Source: an uncultured Rikenellaceae bacterium (GTDB lineage: Bacteria > Bacteroidota > Bacteroidia > Bacteroidales > Rikenellaceae). Taken from it: 64,000 bases of DNA. Each line of letters begins with the position of its first letter. The stretch's first letter is position 1. The DNA lies in contig CAJTLO010000002.1 of assembly GCA_910577285.1 (NCBI GenBank), positions 223,962 through 287,961 of the forward strand, in the 5' to 3' direction. Of this stretch, positions 42,610-52,860 are shown piece by piece. Below the pieces are notes generated by a model. It searched no databases. It was given only the letters and a program-made list of their open reading frames with translations, and was not told where the DNA came from. The position numbers were made by a program, and so were the translations under genes.

Positions 42610-43578
42610 TCAGGGTTTTTCATATATCCAGAGTTCGTTGTTCACGGCGGCGAGCTGTCGTTTGCGTTTCTCTGCGGCGGCCCGGTCGGCGGAGGAGAAG
42701 GCACTCACGAGGGTCTTGCCGTTTCCGAATTCTACTTTCCGGTAATTCGCGCGTCCGATGCCCAGCGGGTCTTTCGCGATCAGCTTGTCGGCATTTGCGG
42801 GGTCGGAGAATACGCCCGCCACGAGATGATACCTGGGGGTGGTCGCAGCGTACGCTTCGAGGCTGTGCTGGATGTTGTCTATCGCCTCTTCGCTGCCGTT
42901 GTCGGCGGTAGCGGGGGCGTTGTCCGTCGGGAGGTTTTCCGTCGCTGCCGGTGTCGCATCCGCTGCGACGGTTTCAAAAGTACTCCCCGTGTTGCCGGCA
43001 GATAGCGCTTCTTCGCGCACCTCTTCCGCTACGGTGGGTGCGATCGTGCTTTCGCCGCGTGCCTCGGCGCCGGCGGCTTCCGTCTGCGCGGTGCGCAGGT
43101 TGGTGCGGGGCTGGCGGATGTCGGCCTGTCGGCCTGCGAAGTCGCCGATGCGGACGACCAGCAGCAGTACCAGGGCGGCCGCGGCCACGACGCCGAGTCC
43201 CACGAGGAGCTTCCTCCCCGCTCCGTAACGGGACTTTACCGCAACGGGTTCGGTCCCCTGCGGGTTGAGCAGTTCATGCAGCTCGACCGAGGGATAGAAG
43301 GCCGTGCCGCGCAGCACGCCCACGCCGTTGAACTCCCGGACCTCCGTGCCTTGCGCGGTGTGGCGCAGCCACTCCGCATAGTTTCCCGTCGTGTCGGCGG
43401 AGGGGTATGCGGGGTTTTGGGTCGGCAGGAATACCACCTGGTTGTGCGGGGGACGGAGCGTCTTTCCGGAGATGAATCGGGTCGCTCTCCGCTCGACATG
43501 CAGGGAGCCGAGTCCCGGCAGGTTGATGCCTCCGCCTGCCGCGAGCGTATCGAATATCTGTTTCTCTATCGTGTTCAT
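42610..43578 (-). CDS. HU-CCDC81-like / SPOR domain protein
   Basis: This 322-residue inner-membrane protein is built in three parts. The N-terminus (about 1-75) has the HU-like pattern seen in the CCDC81_bac family, with LPGLGSLHVERRATRFISGKTL. A membrane helix lies at about 125-142 (LLVGLGVVAAAALVLLLVV). After an Ala/Thr/Glu-rich linker, the C-terminal 70 residues form a SPOR-type fold (YHLVAGVFSDPANADKLI...SAFSSADRAAAEKRKRQL). SPOR domains bind denuded peptidoglycan at division sites, so a cytoplasmic DNA- or protein-binding head tethered to septal wall is plausible. The ATG before NTIEKQIF was chosen. lgt precedes it on the same strand by 100 bp. Confidence 0.8.
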   Translation of the reverse strand: MNTIEKQIFDTLAAGGGINLPGLGSLHVERRATRFISGKTLRPPHNQVVFLPTQNPAYPSADTTGNYAEWLRHTAQGTEVREFNGVGVLRGTAFYPSVELHELLNPQGTEPVAVKSRYGAGRKLLVGLGVVAAAALVLLLVVRIGDFAGRQADIRQPRTNLRTAQTEAAGAEARGESTIAPTVAEEVREEALSAGNTGSTFETVAADATPAATENLPTDNAPATADNGSEEAIDNIQHSLEAYAATTPRYHLVAGVFSDPANADKLIAKDPLGIGRANYRKVEFGNGKTLVSAFSSADRAAAEKRKRQLAAVNNELWIYEKP

Positions 43579-43678
43579 GCCGGTATAGGTTTTGGTGCCG
43601 GTCGGGCTCCCGGCCTTTCCGGTGTCGTTGTACTCTTCGCAAACGGGAGCAACAACCGCGCCGTAGCGTGCGGGAGCG

Positions 43679-44602
43679 TCATTTCCTGCGTCCGCCGCTT
43701 TTTTTTGCGTTGCGTGCGGCCGTCTGCGCCTCGCGTTTGGCGGCGAGGGCCTGCACCTCTTCCAGGGGCGGCGGGGTCTGCTTGTGGCGGAAGGCATAGA
43801 CGATCATCGCCACGCCCGCGATGATGAAGGGAACGCTGAGCCACTGGCCCATGTTGAGCGTCATGTTCGCCTCGAAGGCTACCTGGTCCTCCTTGACGAA
43901 TTCGATGAGGAACCGGGCCGCGAAGATGCCGATGAGGCCTACGCCGAACAGCAGTCCCGGGTAGCGCCTGCCGTCGTCGCGCCGGTAGTAGAGGTAGCAG
44001 AGCAAGCCGAAGAGCAGGAGGTAGGCGGCCGCTTCGTAGAGCTGCGTGGGATGGCTGGCGGGGCCGAAGATCGGTTCGGCACCGTTCATCCACGCATTGA
44101 CGTTCTCGATGAAGCGGAAGCCCCACGCCTTGTCGGTCGGATGGCCGTAGATCTCGTGGTTGAAGAGGTTGCCCAGACGCACCAAGGCGCCCCCTATGGC
44201 GACGGGGATCATGATCCGGTCCAGCGACCAGAGGTAAGGCATCCTGTTCTTGCGCGAGAAGAGCCAAAGTCCCAGCAGCAGTCCGACGGCCGCCCCGTGG
44301 CTGGCCATGCCGCCGTCGCGGAAGGCGAGCAGTTTGAGGGGGTGGGCCAGGTAGTAGCCCGGTTCGTAGAAAAAGCAGTGGCCGAGGCGGGCGCCGATGA
44401 TGGTGGCCAGTGCGCCGTACAGGAAGATCGAGTCGGCGAGCTGCAAGGGAAGGCCCTCCCTTTTGCAGAACCGCACGAAAAAGAGGGCGCCCAGGCCGAT
44501 GGCGATCGCCCACATGACGCCGTACCAGCGTATGTCGAGCGAGCCTATCCGGATGAACGTGGGGTTGAAACGCCAGACTACGGTGAGAAATTGGGTGAAC
44601 AT
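43679..44602 (-). CDS. lgt: Prolipoprotein diacylglyceryl transferase
   Basis: This integral membrane enzyme transfers diacylglycerol from phosphatidylglycerol to the lipobox cysteine of prolipoproteins. The 307-residue protein has at least seven hydrophobic segments. The Lgt signature is present as LVRLGNLFNHEIYG, together with GARLGHCFFYEP, ASHGAAVGLLLG and HPTQLYEA. The C-terminus is a short basic Lys/Arg/Ala tail. A promoter with a TACCTTTG box lies about 60 nt upstream. Several lipoprotein genes in the window depend on this enzyme. Confidence 0.94.
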   Translation of the reverse strand: MFTQFLTVVWRFNPTFIRIGSLDIRWYGVMWAIAIGLGALFFVRFCKREGLPLQLADSIFLYGALATIIGARLGHCFFYEPGYYLAHPLKLLAFRDGGMASHGAAVGLLLGLWLFSRKNRMPYLWSLDRIMIPVAIGGALVRLGNLFNHEIYGHPTDKAWGFRFIENVNAWMNGAEPIFGPASHPTQLYEAAAYLLLFGLLCYLYYRRDDGRRYPGLLFGVGLIGIFAARFLIEFVKEDQVAFEANMTLNMGQWLSVPFIIAGVAMIVYAFRHKQTPPPLEEVQALAAKREAQTAARNAKKSGGRRK

Positions 44603-44662
44603 GTCGTTTTTGTGTTGGTTTGAGAAATCGGTCGGGGATGTCGCGCCCCGTTCAGTTATTGC

Positions 44663-44695
44663 CAAAGGTAAGAAGAAAATCCGTTACCGTGCAAT
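44663..44695 (-). promoter_or_regulatory. Promoter of lgt
   Basis: On the minus strand ATTG (44695-44692) precedes TACCTTTG (44670-44663) by 21 nt. The start is predicted near 44657. Confidence 0.5.
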
Positions 44696-44811
44696 CGTTC
44701 TTCGGGATTTGCACTCCCGCGGCCCGACCGCTTCCCGGCAGCGGGTGGGCGCTCCGGCGGGGAGCGGTCGGCGGATAGACTGTAATTTTAGGTTTTTATG
44801 GCGGAAAAACC

Positions 44812-44819
44812 TATCTTTG
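44812..44819 (+). promoter_or_regulatory. -7 box of the lipoprotein/barrel gene pair
   Basis: TATCTTTG at 44812-44819 is an exact -7 match. The predicted transcription start near 44825 rules out the upstream ATG at 44798 as the translation start. Confidence 0.55.
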
Positions 44820-44878
44820 TGGCAATTGGAGAGGAGTCTCCGGATAATCGACAAGGTTCGGATATGGGAAAATGCTGT

Positions 44879-45538
44879 ATGAAAAGTTGCCTGCGGATTG
44901 CTGTAGGCCTCATCGTTGCTATGGGAGCGAGCGGTTGCGTGGAGAGGGAGTATAGCCTCGAAAATATTGCCGGGGGCGGGAATATCACGGTGGGCGATGT
45001 GGTCACGACGCCTCCCGTCACCGCCCGTCTGACCTTCGGCGGATTGCTCGGAGGAACGGATGAGGTGGAGCGGATATTGGAGGAGAACGGTTTCTCGTTG
45101 GAGGACATCGGTCTCGTGGAGATGTATATCGGCGAGGAGCTTTTCCGGGCGAACCTGCCGCTCGATATTCCGCTGGTTCCCGAAGGTGTGCTGGATACGT
45201 TCCTGCCGGAGGAGGACGATCGGGTCGAACTGCTGCTGCATGTCGCCAGCACGCTTCCGCTGGCGCTGGAGATGCGTCTCGAGCTGACCGATGCCTTCGG
45301 TGGCGTGGTGGCCGCTTTCGATGATATTCCCCTTGCGAAGGCTGCCGAGGGAGAGGTGTACGCTACGCAGGTTCGGCTGGATGTCACCGAAACGATCGGT
45401 CGGCTGTCGGAAATCGAGGGGCTGAACGTCTCGTTGCTCCGTCCCGACCTGGAGAAGGTGAAGTTCCGGCTCGACAGCTATGTCGAAATTTCCGTGCGTC
45501 TCGAAAAGACGGGCGGTATCCGATTCCCGTTGACCTGA
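44879..45538 (+). CDS. Predicted lipoprotein of unknown function
   Basis: The protein (219 residues) begins MKSCLRIAVGLIVAMGASGC, a lipoprotein signal with the modified cysteine at position 20. The rest looks like a beta-rich secreted domain with acidic surface loops (LEENGFSLEDIGLVEMYIGEE) and no recognisable catalytic motif. An ATG five codons upstream (MGKCC) is an alternative start. The barrel protein gene follows 13 bp after its stop, so the two are surely co-transcribed and may act together at the outer membrane. The family is unknown to me. Confidence 0.75.
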   Translation: MKSCLRIAVGLIVAMGASGCVEREYSLENIAGGGNITVGDVVTTPPVTARLTFGGLLGGTDEVERILEENGFSLEDIGLVEMYIGEELFRANLPLDIPLVPEGVLDTFLPEEDDRVELLLHVASTLPLALEMRLELTDAFGGVVAAFDDIPLAKAAEGEVYATQVRLDVTETIGRLSEIEGLNVSLLRPDLEKVKFRLDSYVEISVRLEKTGGIRFPLT

Positions 45539-45551
45539 AACACGTTCTGTC

Positions 45552-46970
45552 ATGAAAAAATCATGTTTTGCATTCGCCCTGGCGTTGCTGGCGGCTTTCG
45601 GGGCTTCGGCCCAGCAGTACCGTACCTCCTACTTCATGGAGGGCTCCACGATGCGCGGCTACCTCAATCCGGCCCTGCGTCCCGATCGGGGATACGTTTA
45701 CATTCCGGCGGCGGGTACCGTGTCCGTCAATTTCCATTCCGATGCGCTTACCTTCAAGACGATCTTCTGGCCCAAAGGGCCCGACGGTTCGCTGGTGTCG
45801 CTGCTGGACGAACGGGTGACCTGGCACGACATAGAGCCCATGCTCAGGAGCATGAACAACGTGGGGGTCGACCTGCATACGACGCTGCTCGGGGCGGGGT
45901 TCTATACCGGGCGCGACTTCTGGACCCTGGAGATCGGGGCGGATGCGGTGGGCGGTTTCCGGCTGCCGCGGAGTTTCGTGGAGTTCGTGAAGCTCGGCTC
46001 CCAGGCCAATGCCTATGATATGAGCGGGTTGCAGCTCGGCACCGATGCGCTGGTGAATGTGTCGGCGGGTTGGTCGCGGCGGATCGGCACCGGGCTTACC
46101 GTCGGCGGCAGGGTGAACTTCAAGGGAGGCGTGGCCCGTTCCAGCGCCCGTTACGACAAACTGAACGTGACGCTCAACGGGGAGAAGTGGGCCGTCGATG
46201 CGGCGGGTACCCTCGCCATGAGCGTGAACGGACTGGAGGTGCCGACCGATGCGGAGGGGTATGTCGACATGGAGAACCTGGGCGAGGAGGCGTTCACGAA
46301 CATCCGCGGGTTGGCGGGGTTCGGGCTGACGTTCGACTTCGGCGCGGAATACGTGTGGATGGAGCGTTTCAAATTCTCGGCTGCCGTATTGAATCTCGGT
46401 TTCATGAACTGGGATGAAAAGCATACGTTCGTGGGACGTTCGGAGGCGTCGTACGACTTCGCGGGGATGCGCTATCTCCTCGATCCGGATACGGGCCGGT
46501 GGGAGAGTGCCGGAGAAGGGGGCGATTTCGATTTCGGGGAGTTCGCAAAATTCAGGGAGGCGTCCGGTCGGACCCGTACCCGCATGTATCCCGGATTCGT
46601 GCTGGGCGCCGAATACGATATTTTCGGCGACAACCTGTTGGGGGCAGGTGCGCTCTTCACTCACCGCAAGAACGAATATTACAGCAGGACGGAGGTGTCG
46701 CTGGCGCTTACGGTGCGCCCCGTCGCATGGTTCACGGCTTCGCTGAGTTATGCGGCCGGCAATTACAAGAGCATCGGCGACAGTTTCTTCAACTCGTTCG
46801 GTTTCGCGCTCAACTTCCATACGGGGTGGATCAACTTCTTTGCGGGGACGGACTTCCTGATGTTCCGGGTCAACCCGCAGTTCATTCCGGTGGGACAGAA
46901 GATATGCAACGTCACCGTGGGGCTTTCCGTTCCGCTCGGGCCTTCGCCCAAAAGGGCGGGCGGATGCTGA
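45552..46970 (+). CDS. Outer-membrane beta-barrel protein, DUF5723-like
   Basis: This 472-residue protein has a cleavable signal peptide (MKKSCFAFALALLAAFGASA|QQ). The mature protein alternates aromatic and glycine-rich strands typical of an outer-membrane barrel. Typical segments are YNPALRPDRGY-like starts, GLTVGGRVNFKGGV, GFGLTFDFGAEYVW and FVLGAEYDIFGDNLLGAG. The N-terminal SYFMEGSTMRGYLNPAL motif is the pattern I associate with DUF5723. The terminal residues do not follow the C-terminal aromatic rule, which is usual for this family. Its partner is the lipoprotein encoded just upstream. Function is unknown. Confidence 0.8.
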   Translation: MKKSCFAFALALLAAFGASAQQYRTSYFMEGSTMRGYLNPALRPDRGYVYIPAAGTVSVNFHSDALTFKTIFWPKGPDGSLVSLLDERVTWHDIEPMLRSMNNVGVDLHTTLLGAGFYTGRDFWTLEIGADAVGGFRLPRSFVEFVKLGSQANAYDMSGLQLGTDALVNVSAGWSRRIGTGLTVGGRVNFKGGVARSSARYDKLNVTLNGEKWAVDAAGTLAMSVNGLEVPTDAEGYVDMENLGEEAFTNIRGLAGFGLTFDFGAEYVWMERFKFSAAVLNLGFMNWDEKHTFVGRSEASYDFAGMRYLLDPDTGRWESAGEGGDFDFGEFAKFREASGRTRTRMYPGFVLGAEYDIFGDNLLGAGALFTHRKNEYYSRTEVSLALTVRPVAWFTASLSYAAGNYKSIGDSFFNSFGFALNFHTGWINFFAGTDFLMFRVNPQFIPVGQKICNVTVGLSVPLGPSPKRAGGC

Positions 46971-47110
46971 AACGTTGCCCTCCCGGCACGGGAGACCCTA
47001 TTTACGGGGGCTTCCGATGCGGATGGCCCGCGGCCGTCGCGGGGTACCGCTCCTCGGCGGGAGGATGCGTGCCGGGCATGGGAATGGGTCGTGGAAAAGT
47101 AGCCGATTTG

Positions 47111-47142
47111 TTTGTTATTTCGAGAACAATCGGATACCTTTG
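47111..47142 (+). promoter_or_regulatory. Promoter of the succinate dehydrogenase/fumarate reductase operon
   Basis: TTTG (47111-47114), 20 nt, then TACCTTTG (47135-47142) is one of the clearest promoters in the window. The leader is about 88 nt. Confidence 0.7.
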
Positions 47143-47235
47143 CGATCTGTAGCCGTTTGTAGGCAGGGGGCTGCGGGGCGTGTTCGCCGCGGTCTTGCGC
47201 AGGACAATACAAACACAAATAACATACATCGTTTT

Positions 47236-47916
47236 ATGGCCAACATCTTTACTTCATCTATCGGCAAGAAGCTGATTATGAGTATCACGGGAGCATTTCT
47301 GATTTTGTTCCTGACATTTCACATGATTATGAACGGGGCGCTGGTCTTCTCCGACGAGGCTTACGATGCGATCGTGAACTTCCTCGGGGCCAACTGGTAT
47401 GCCCTTGCGGGAACGGTCGTCCTGGCGGCCGGCGTGGTGTTCCACTTCGTGTACGCCATCATCCTCACCGTAGGCAACCAGCGTGCGCGCGGTAAGGTCC
47501 GCTATGCCGAGACCCGGCGCGAGCGCGGCGTGGAGTGGGCGTCCAAGAACATGTTCGTCCTCGGACTCGTGGTGGTCGGCGGACTGTTGCTCCACCTCTT
47601 CAACTTCTGGTACAACATGCAGTGGACCGAGATCCTCGGCGATCATGTCAACAGCCTCGGCTTCGGTCCGAAAGAGGGTGCCCTGATGGTGCGGTTCGTC
47701 TTCTCGCACGTGGGGTACGTGATCGCCTACATCGTATGGCTCGTGGCCCTCTGGTTCCACCTCACGCACGGTATGTGGAGCATGATGCAGACCGTGGGAT
47801 GGAACAGCAAGGTGTGGATGAAGAGGCTCAAATGCATCTCCTATATCCTTTCGACGCTTGTCGTGGGCGGCTTCGTACTGATAGTCGTTATCCTGTACGC
47901 ACAAAGCCTGATGTAG
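47236..47916 (+). CDS. Succinate dehydrogenase/fumarate reductase cytochrome b subunit
   Basis: This 226-residue membrane anchor of the complex has five hydrophobic helices and binds heme b and menaquinone. The B. subtilis/Wolinella-like single-anchor type is indicated by its length and by histidines in helices (FLTFHMIMNG, GVVFHFVYA, LLLHLFNFW, VSHVGY-like, LWFHLTHGMWSM) suited to two hemes. The start MANIFTSSIGKKLIMS is the common Bacteroidetes form. It is followed within 34 bp by the flavoprotein gene. In gut Bacteroidales this complex chiefly runs as fumarate reductase in succinate and propionate production. Confidence 0.92.
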   Translation: MANIFTSSIGKKLIMSITGAFLILFLTFHMIMNGALVFSDEAYDAIVNFLGANWYALAGTVVLAAGVVFHFVYAIILTVGNQRARGKVRYAETRRERGVEWASKNMFVLGLVVVGGLLLHLFNFWYNMQWTEILGDHVNSLGFGPKEGALMVRFVFSHVGYVIAYIVWLVALWFHLTHGMWSMMQTVGWNSKVWMKRLKCISYILSTLVVGGFVLIVVILYAQSLM

Positions 47917-47950
47917 TTTTAACAAACCGCTGAATATAAAAAAGCAAGAT

Positions 47951-49894
<1,944 letters not shown>

Positions 49895-49913
49895 CCGGTA
49901 AAAACAAAGGACG

Positions 49914-50657
49914 ATGAATTTCAAACTTAAGATATGGCGTCAGGCGGACGCCAAAGCAAAAGGCGGGTTCGAGATCTACGAGGTGAACGATATTTCGGAA
50001 GATACCTCGTTCCTCGAAATGCTCGACATCCTGAACAACAACCTGATACACGAGGGTAAGGAGCCGGTGGCATTCGACCACGACTGCCGTGAGGGTATCT
50101 GCGGCATGTGCTCCCTGCACATCAACGGCGAGGCGCACGGACCGGATACCGAGGTGACCACCTGCCAGCTCCACATGCGTAAGTTCCGCGACGGCGAAAC
50201 GATTACCATCGAACCGTGGCGTTCGGCCGCATTCCCGGTCATCAAGGACCTCGTGGTGGAGCGCAGCGCATTCGATAAGATCTTGCAGGCCGGTGGATTC
50301 GTGTCGGTCAACACGGGCGGCGTACCCGACGCCAACACCATTCCCGTGCCGCGCGACGATGCGGAGGAGAGCATGGATGCGGCCGCTTGCATCGGTTGCG
50401 GTGCCTGTGTGGCTACCTGCAAGAACGGTTCGGCCATGCTGTTCGTGGCGGCTCGCGTTTCGTCGCTGGCCAAACTGCCTCAGGGCAAGGTGGAAACCCT
50501 TCAGCGTGCCAAGGCCATGATCGCCAAGATGGATGAGCTCGGTTTCGGCGGCTGTACCAATACGCGTGCCTGCGAAGCGGAGTGCCCGAAGAGCGTTTCC
50601 ATCTCGCACATCGCGCGTCTGAACCGCAAGTTCTTGACGGCGAAGTTTAAAGACTGA
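49914..50657 (+). CDS. Succinate dehydrogenase/fumarate reductase iron-sulfur subunit
   Basis: This 247-residue protein passes electrons between flavin and quinone. Three clusters are visible. The [2Fe-2S] motif is CREGICGMCSLHING with a further cysteine downstream. CIGCGACVATC and the later CTNTRACEAECPKS supply the [4Fe-4S] and [3Fe-4S] ligands. The protein begins MNFKLKIWRQADAKAKGGF, as in other Bacteroidetes. It ends the operon, and a strong hairpin with a T-run follows about 50 bp after the stop. Confidence 0.95.
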   Translation: MNFKLKIWRQADAKAKGGFEIYEVNDISEDTSFLEMLDILNNNLIHEGKEPVAFDHDCREGICGMCSLHINGEAHGPDTEVTTCQLHMRKFRDGETITIEPWRSAAFPVIKDLVVERSAFDKILQAGGFVSVNTGGVPDANTIPVPRDDAEESMDAAACIGCGACVATCKNGSAMLFVAARVSSLAKLPQGKVETLQRAKAMIAKMDELGFGGCTNTRACEAECPKSVSISHIARLNRKFLTAKFKD

Positions 50658-50709
50658 TAAGGACGGGCCGGCCTGCATACGGGCCGGTGTCGTGTCCCGA
50701 TTTCTTGTA

Positions 50710-50746
50710 TCCGGCGGACGTTTCTGAAACGTCCGCCGGATCGTTT
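50710..50746 (+). terminator. Terminator of the fumarate reductase operon
   Basis: TCCGGCGGACGTTT with AAACGTCCGCCGGA (14 bp, 3-nt loop) is followed by TCGTTTTT, a textbook intrinsic terminator. Confidence 0.85.
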
Positions 50747-50775
50747 TTACCGTATCGGTGTGTCCGTGTTTCTTT

Positions 50776-50835
50776 TGTGCTCCGGTGTCTTGTGCTCCGG
50801 TGTCTTGTGCTCCGGTGTCTTGCGCTCCGGTGTCT
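50776..50835. repeat. 15-bp tandem repeat, four units
   Basis: TGTGCTCCGGTGTCT occurs four times head to tail, with one T-to-C change in the fourth unit. The 15-bp period keeps any frame open. On one strand it would encode KTPEH repeats, but no convincing gene contains it. It is a candidate variable-number locus. The region from here to the hsp20 start (about 300 bp) has no other feature I can support. Confidence 0.8.
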
Positions 50836-51145
50836 TGCCGGCGGGAGCGGTATGCCGAAGCGGGAAATGAGGGAACCTGTGTCCGATCCTATGCGTCCGT
50901 GCCGGATGATGTCGGTGCGGAGGGGCACCGGGGAATGTTGCCGGGCCGGACGGGGCGTTCTGTGACGTTTTGCATACCGTGCGTTTCGTAGACGGCGCTT
51001 GCCTACGGGCAGGGGACGGGTGCGGGACAATGGCATATTCTTTGCCTTTGGGGGTGATGCGCCTGCGGGTTGCGGACCGGGGTGTACGGCATAGGCCGGA
51101 CGGATAACTGAAATACTGATTAAAGCGAATTGGGAGGACTGCAAG

Positions 51146-51586
51146 ATGATGCCAGTCAGAAGGACACAGGGATGGTTGCCGGGGATTTTGGACGATTTCT
51201 TCGGAAGCGAGTGGGTCGACAAGGCCAGCTCTACGGCTCCGGCCGTGAACGTGATAGAAACGGAGAAGGATTACAGGGTGGAGGTGGCTGCGCCGGGCCT
51301 GACGCGCGACGACTTCAAGATTCACATCAACGAGGATAATGAACTGACCGTTTCGATGGAGAAGAACGAGGAGAAGAGCGATGGCGTGGAAGAGGAGGGT
51401 ACGCAGCGTACCTATCTTCGCCGGGAGTTTTCCTACAGCGGTTTTCGGCAGCAGATGATACTGCCCGATAACGTGGATGTGGAGGCTGTCCAGGCGAAGA
51501 TGGAGAACGGCGTGCTGACGATAGAGATTCCCAAAAAGGAGGAGGAATCGAATCGGAAGAGCGTGCGGCAAATCGATATCCGGTAG
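51146..51586 (+). CDS. Small heat-shock protein, Hsp20 family
   Basis: This ATP-independent holdase chaperone of 146 residues keeps unfolding proteins soluble. After a short N-terminal arm (MMPVRRTQGWLPGILDDFF), the alpha-crystallin domain runs from about residue 32 to 130. Its APAVNVIETEKDYRVEVAAPGL start and the conserved near-terminal AKMENGVLTIEIPK motif are present. The C-terminal tail lacks a clear IxI motif but ends RQIDIR. An unusually good Shine-Dalgarno sequence for this group, GGGAGG at 51132-51137, lies 8 nt before the ATG. A long inverted repeat follows the gene. Confidence 0.94.
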   Translation: MMPVRRTQGWLPGILDDFFGSEWVDKASSTAPAVNVIETEKDYRVEVAAPGLTRDDFKIHINEDNELTVSMEKNEEKSDGVEEEGTQRTYLRREFSYSGFRQQMILPDNVDVEAVQAKMENGVLTIEIPKKEEESNRKSVRQIDIR

Positions 51587-51619
51587 TTTCCGGTTCCGGA
51601 AGGAGCGGGAGCTTGCCCG

Positions 51620-51660
51620 AAACGTCACAGGGTACGGAAATTCCGTACCCTGTGACGTTT
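51620..51660 (+). terminator. Long inverted repeat after hsp20
   Basis: AAACGTCACAGGGTACGGAA at 51620-51639 is fully complementary to 51641-51660. The near-perfect palindrome ends in GTTT and probably terminates hsp20 transcription. Confidence 0.75.
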
Positions 51661-51962
51661 CCGTACCCCGTGCAACTGTCGGGGCCTGGGACCGGAGTCC
51701 TTGGGGGCGTGGCGGCGAGGGCTGCCGGGGTATTTCGGACGCACGTGGTCGGGGCGGGGGAGGAGGGCCGGAATCTCGCGGGGGCGTTGACGCCTGAGTA
51801 TGTATGGGTAACCTGGAAGGAGGCGATGCGTAGGGGCATCTGCAAAAGGTACGGAGACGGCTGCGGCGAATCCGTCGATCGCCGGCACACGGGGCAGGGG
51901 AATTCCGATCGCTTTCCCGAAGTTCCGGACTCTCGGCGGAACCGGAGGACTCCCGCCTCTGT
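51661..51962. other. Intergenic stretch without a recognisable feature
   Basis: The gap between the hsp20 terminator and the recO stop holds short GC-rich open frames on both strands, but none has a credible start, domain or codon pattern. Confidence 0.5.
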
Positions 51963-52688
51963 TCAGAAGATTTCGCCGAGGATGCGGAGGGATTGTACTT
52001 TGGCGATCGCGTCGAGGTGGTAGCCGAAGTAGTGCAGCATGGCGTCGAGGAAGTCGGCACGTTGGGTGCGTGCGAGTTGCAGGGTGCCCAGTTCGCTCGC
52101 CTCCGTTGTCATGAGGGTTGCCAGCAGGGCGCTGTTGGCGCGGTTGAGGGCGAGGGCATGGTCGGGAAAGGTCTCTACGAAGGAGCCTTCGGCAATGTCG
52201 AACCATGCCCCTTCGGTATGGTCGTTGGCGGGGTAGAAGCCGAGGAACGCACTGAGCTGTACGAGAAACCAGAGGTGAAAATTGGCGATGCCCTCCTCCA
52301 TGCGGTCGAGGGCGATGACGGAATCGCGCACGAATCCGAAGAGGGGCGAATTGGGCTCCACCTCCCGGATGAGCCGGTAGAGTACTTCGGCCATGAAGAG
52401 AGAGATGGTGCTTTTGCGCACGTCGAAGGGGATGTGTTGCAACGGTTCTGAGAGTCGTATCTCCTTCAGACGATCCATTTGCGACCGGCGGGAGGGAATG
52501 CCTTCGAACTCGAGCAGGAACATGGGCTGGAGCAGTGCCCCCTTGTTGCCCTTGCTTTTCCCGCCCTTCACCCCCTGCACGAGGTAGTTCTGCCGGCCGT
52601 GGGTGTCGGTCAGGATGTAGGCGACCAGCGAGGAGTCGCCGTACTTGATCGTGTGCAGTACGATGCCGTGCGCTTTGTAGCTCTCCAT
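51963..52688 (-). CDS. recO: DNA repair protein RecO
   Basis: This recombination mediator of 241 residues loads RecA with RecF and RecR. An N-terminal OB-fold is recognisable in KAHGIVLHTIKYGDSSLVAYILTDTHGR and QGVKG. A helical domain with LFMAEVLYRLIREVEPN follows. The Bacteroidetes version lacks the four-cysteine zinc motif, as here. I chose the ATG giving MESYKAHGIVLHT. The open frame continues 110 codons upstream across the argR promoter region and is not coding. A TAATTTTG box sits about 35 nt upstream. argR is divergent. Confidence 0.9.
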   Translation of the reverse strand: MESYKAHGIVLHTIKYGDSSLVAYILTDTHGRQNYLVQGVKGGKSKGNKGALLQPMFLLEFEGIPSRRSQMDRLKEIRLSEPLQHIPFDVRKSTISLFMAEVLYRLIREVEPNSPLFGFVRDSVIALDRMEEGIANFHLWFLVQLSAFLGFYPANDHTEGAWFDIAEGSFVETFPDHALALNRANSALLATLMTTEASELGTLQLARTQRADFLDAMLHYFGYHLDAIAKVQSLRILGEIF

Positions 52689-52860
52689 ATTGCGTACTCC
52701 GGCAAAGCCGGGCCTCGCAAAATTACAAAATATAAAGCCCCGGGACGGGGTATCGCGGCCTCGGGGGCGTACATTTTTCGTAATTAAACCGGCAGGCAGG
52801 AACAAGCTAAAGAACTTTTCTTTATATTCGCATAAATATGTGGCATAAAATCCGAATTTT

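Noticed and set aside
50747..52060. A 437-codon minus-strand frame containing KTPEH repeats
   Set aside because: It runs antisense through hsp20 and into recO in another frame, has no domain, and its repeat comes from the 15-bp minisatellite.
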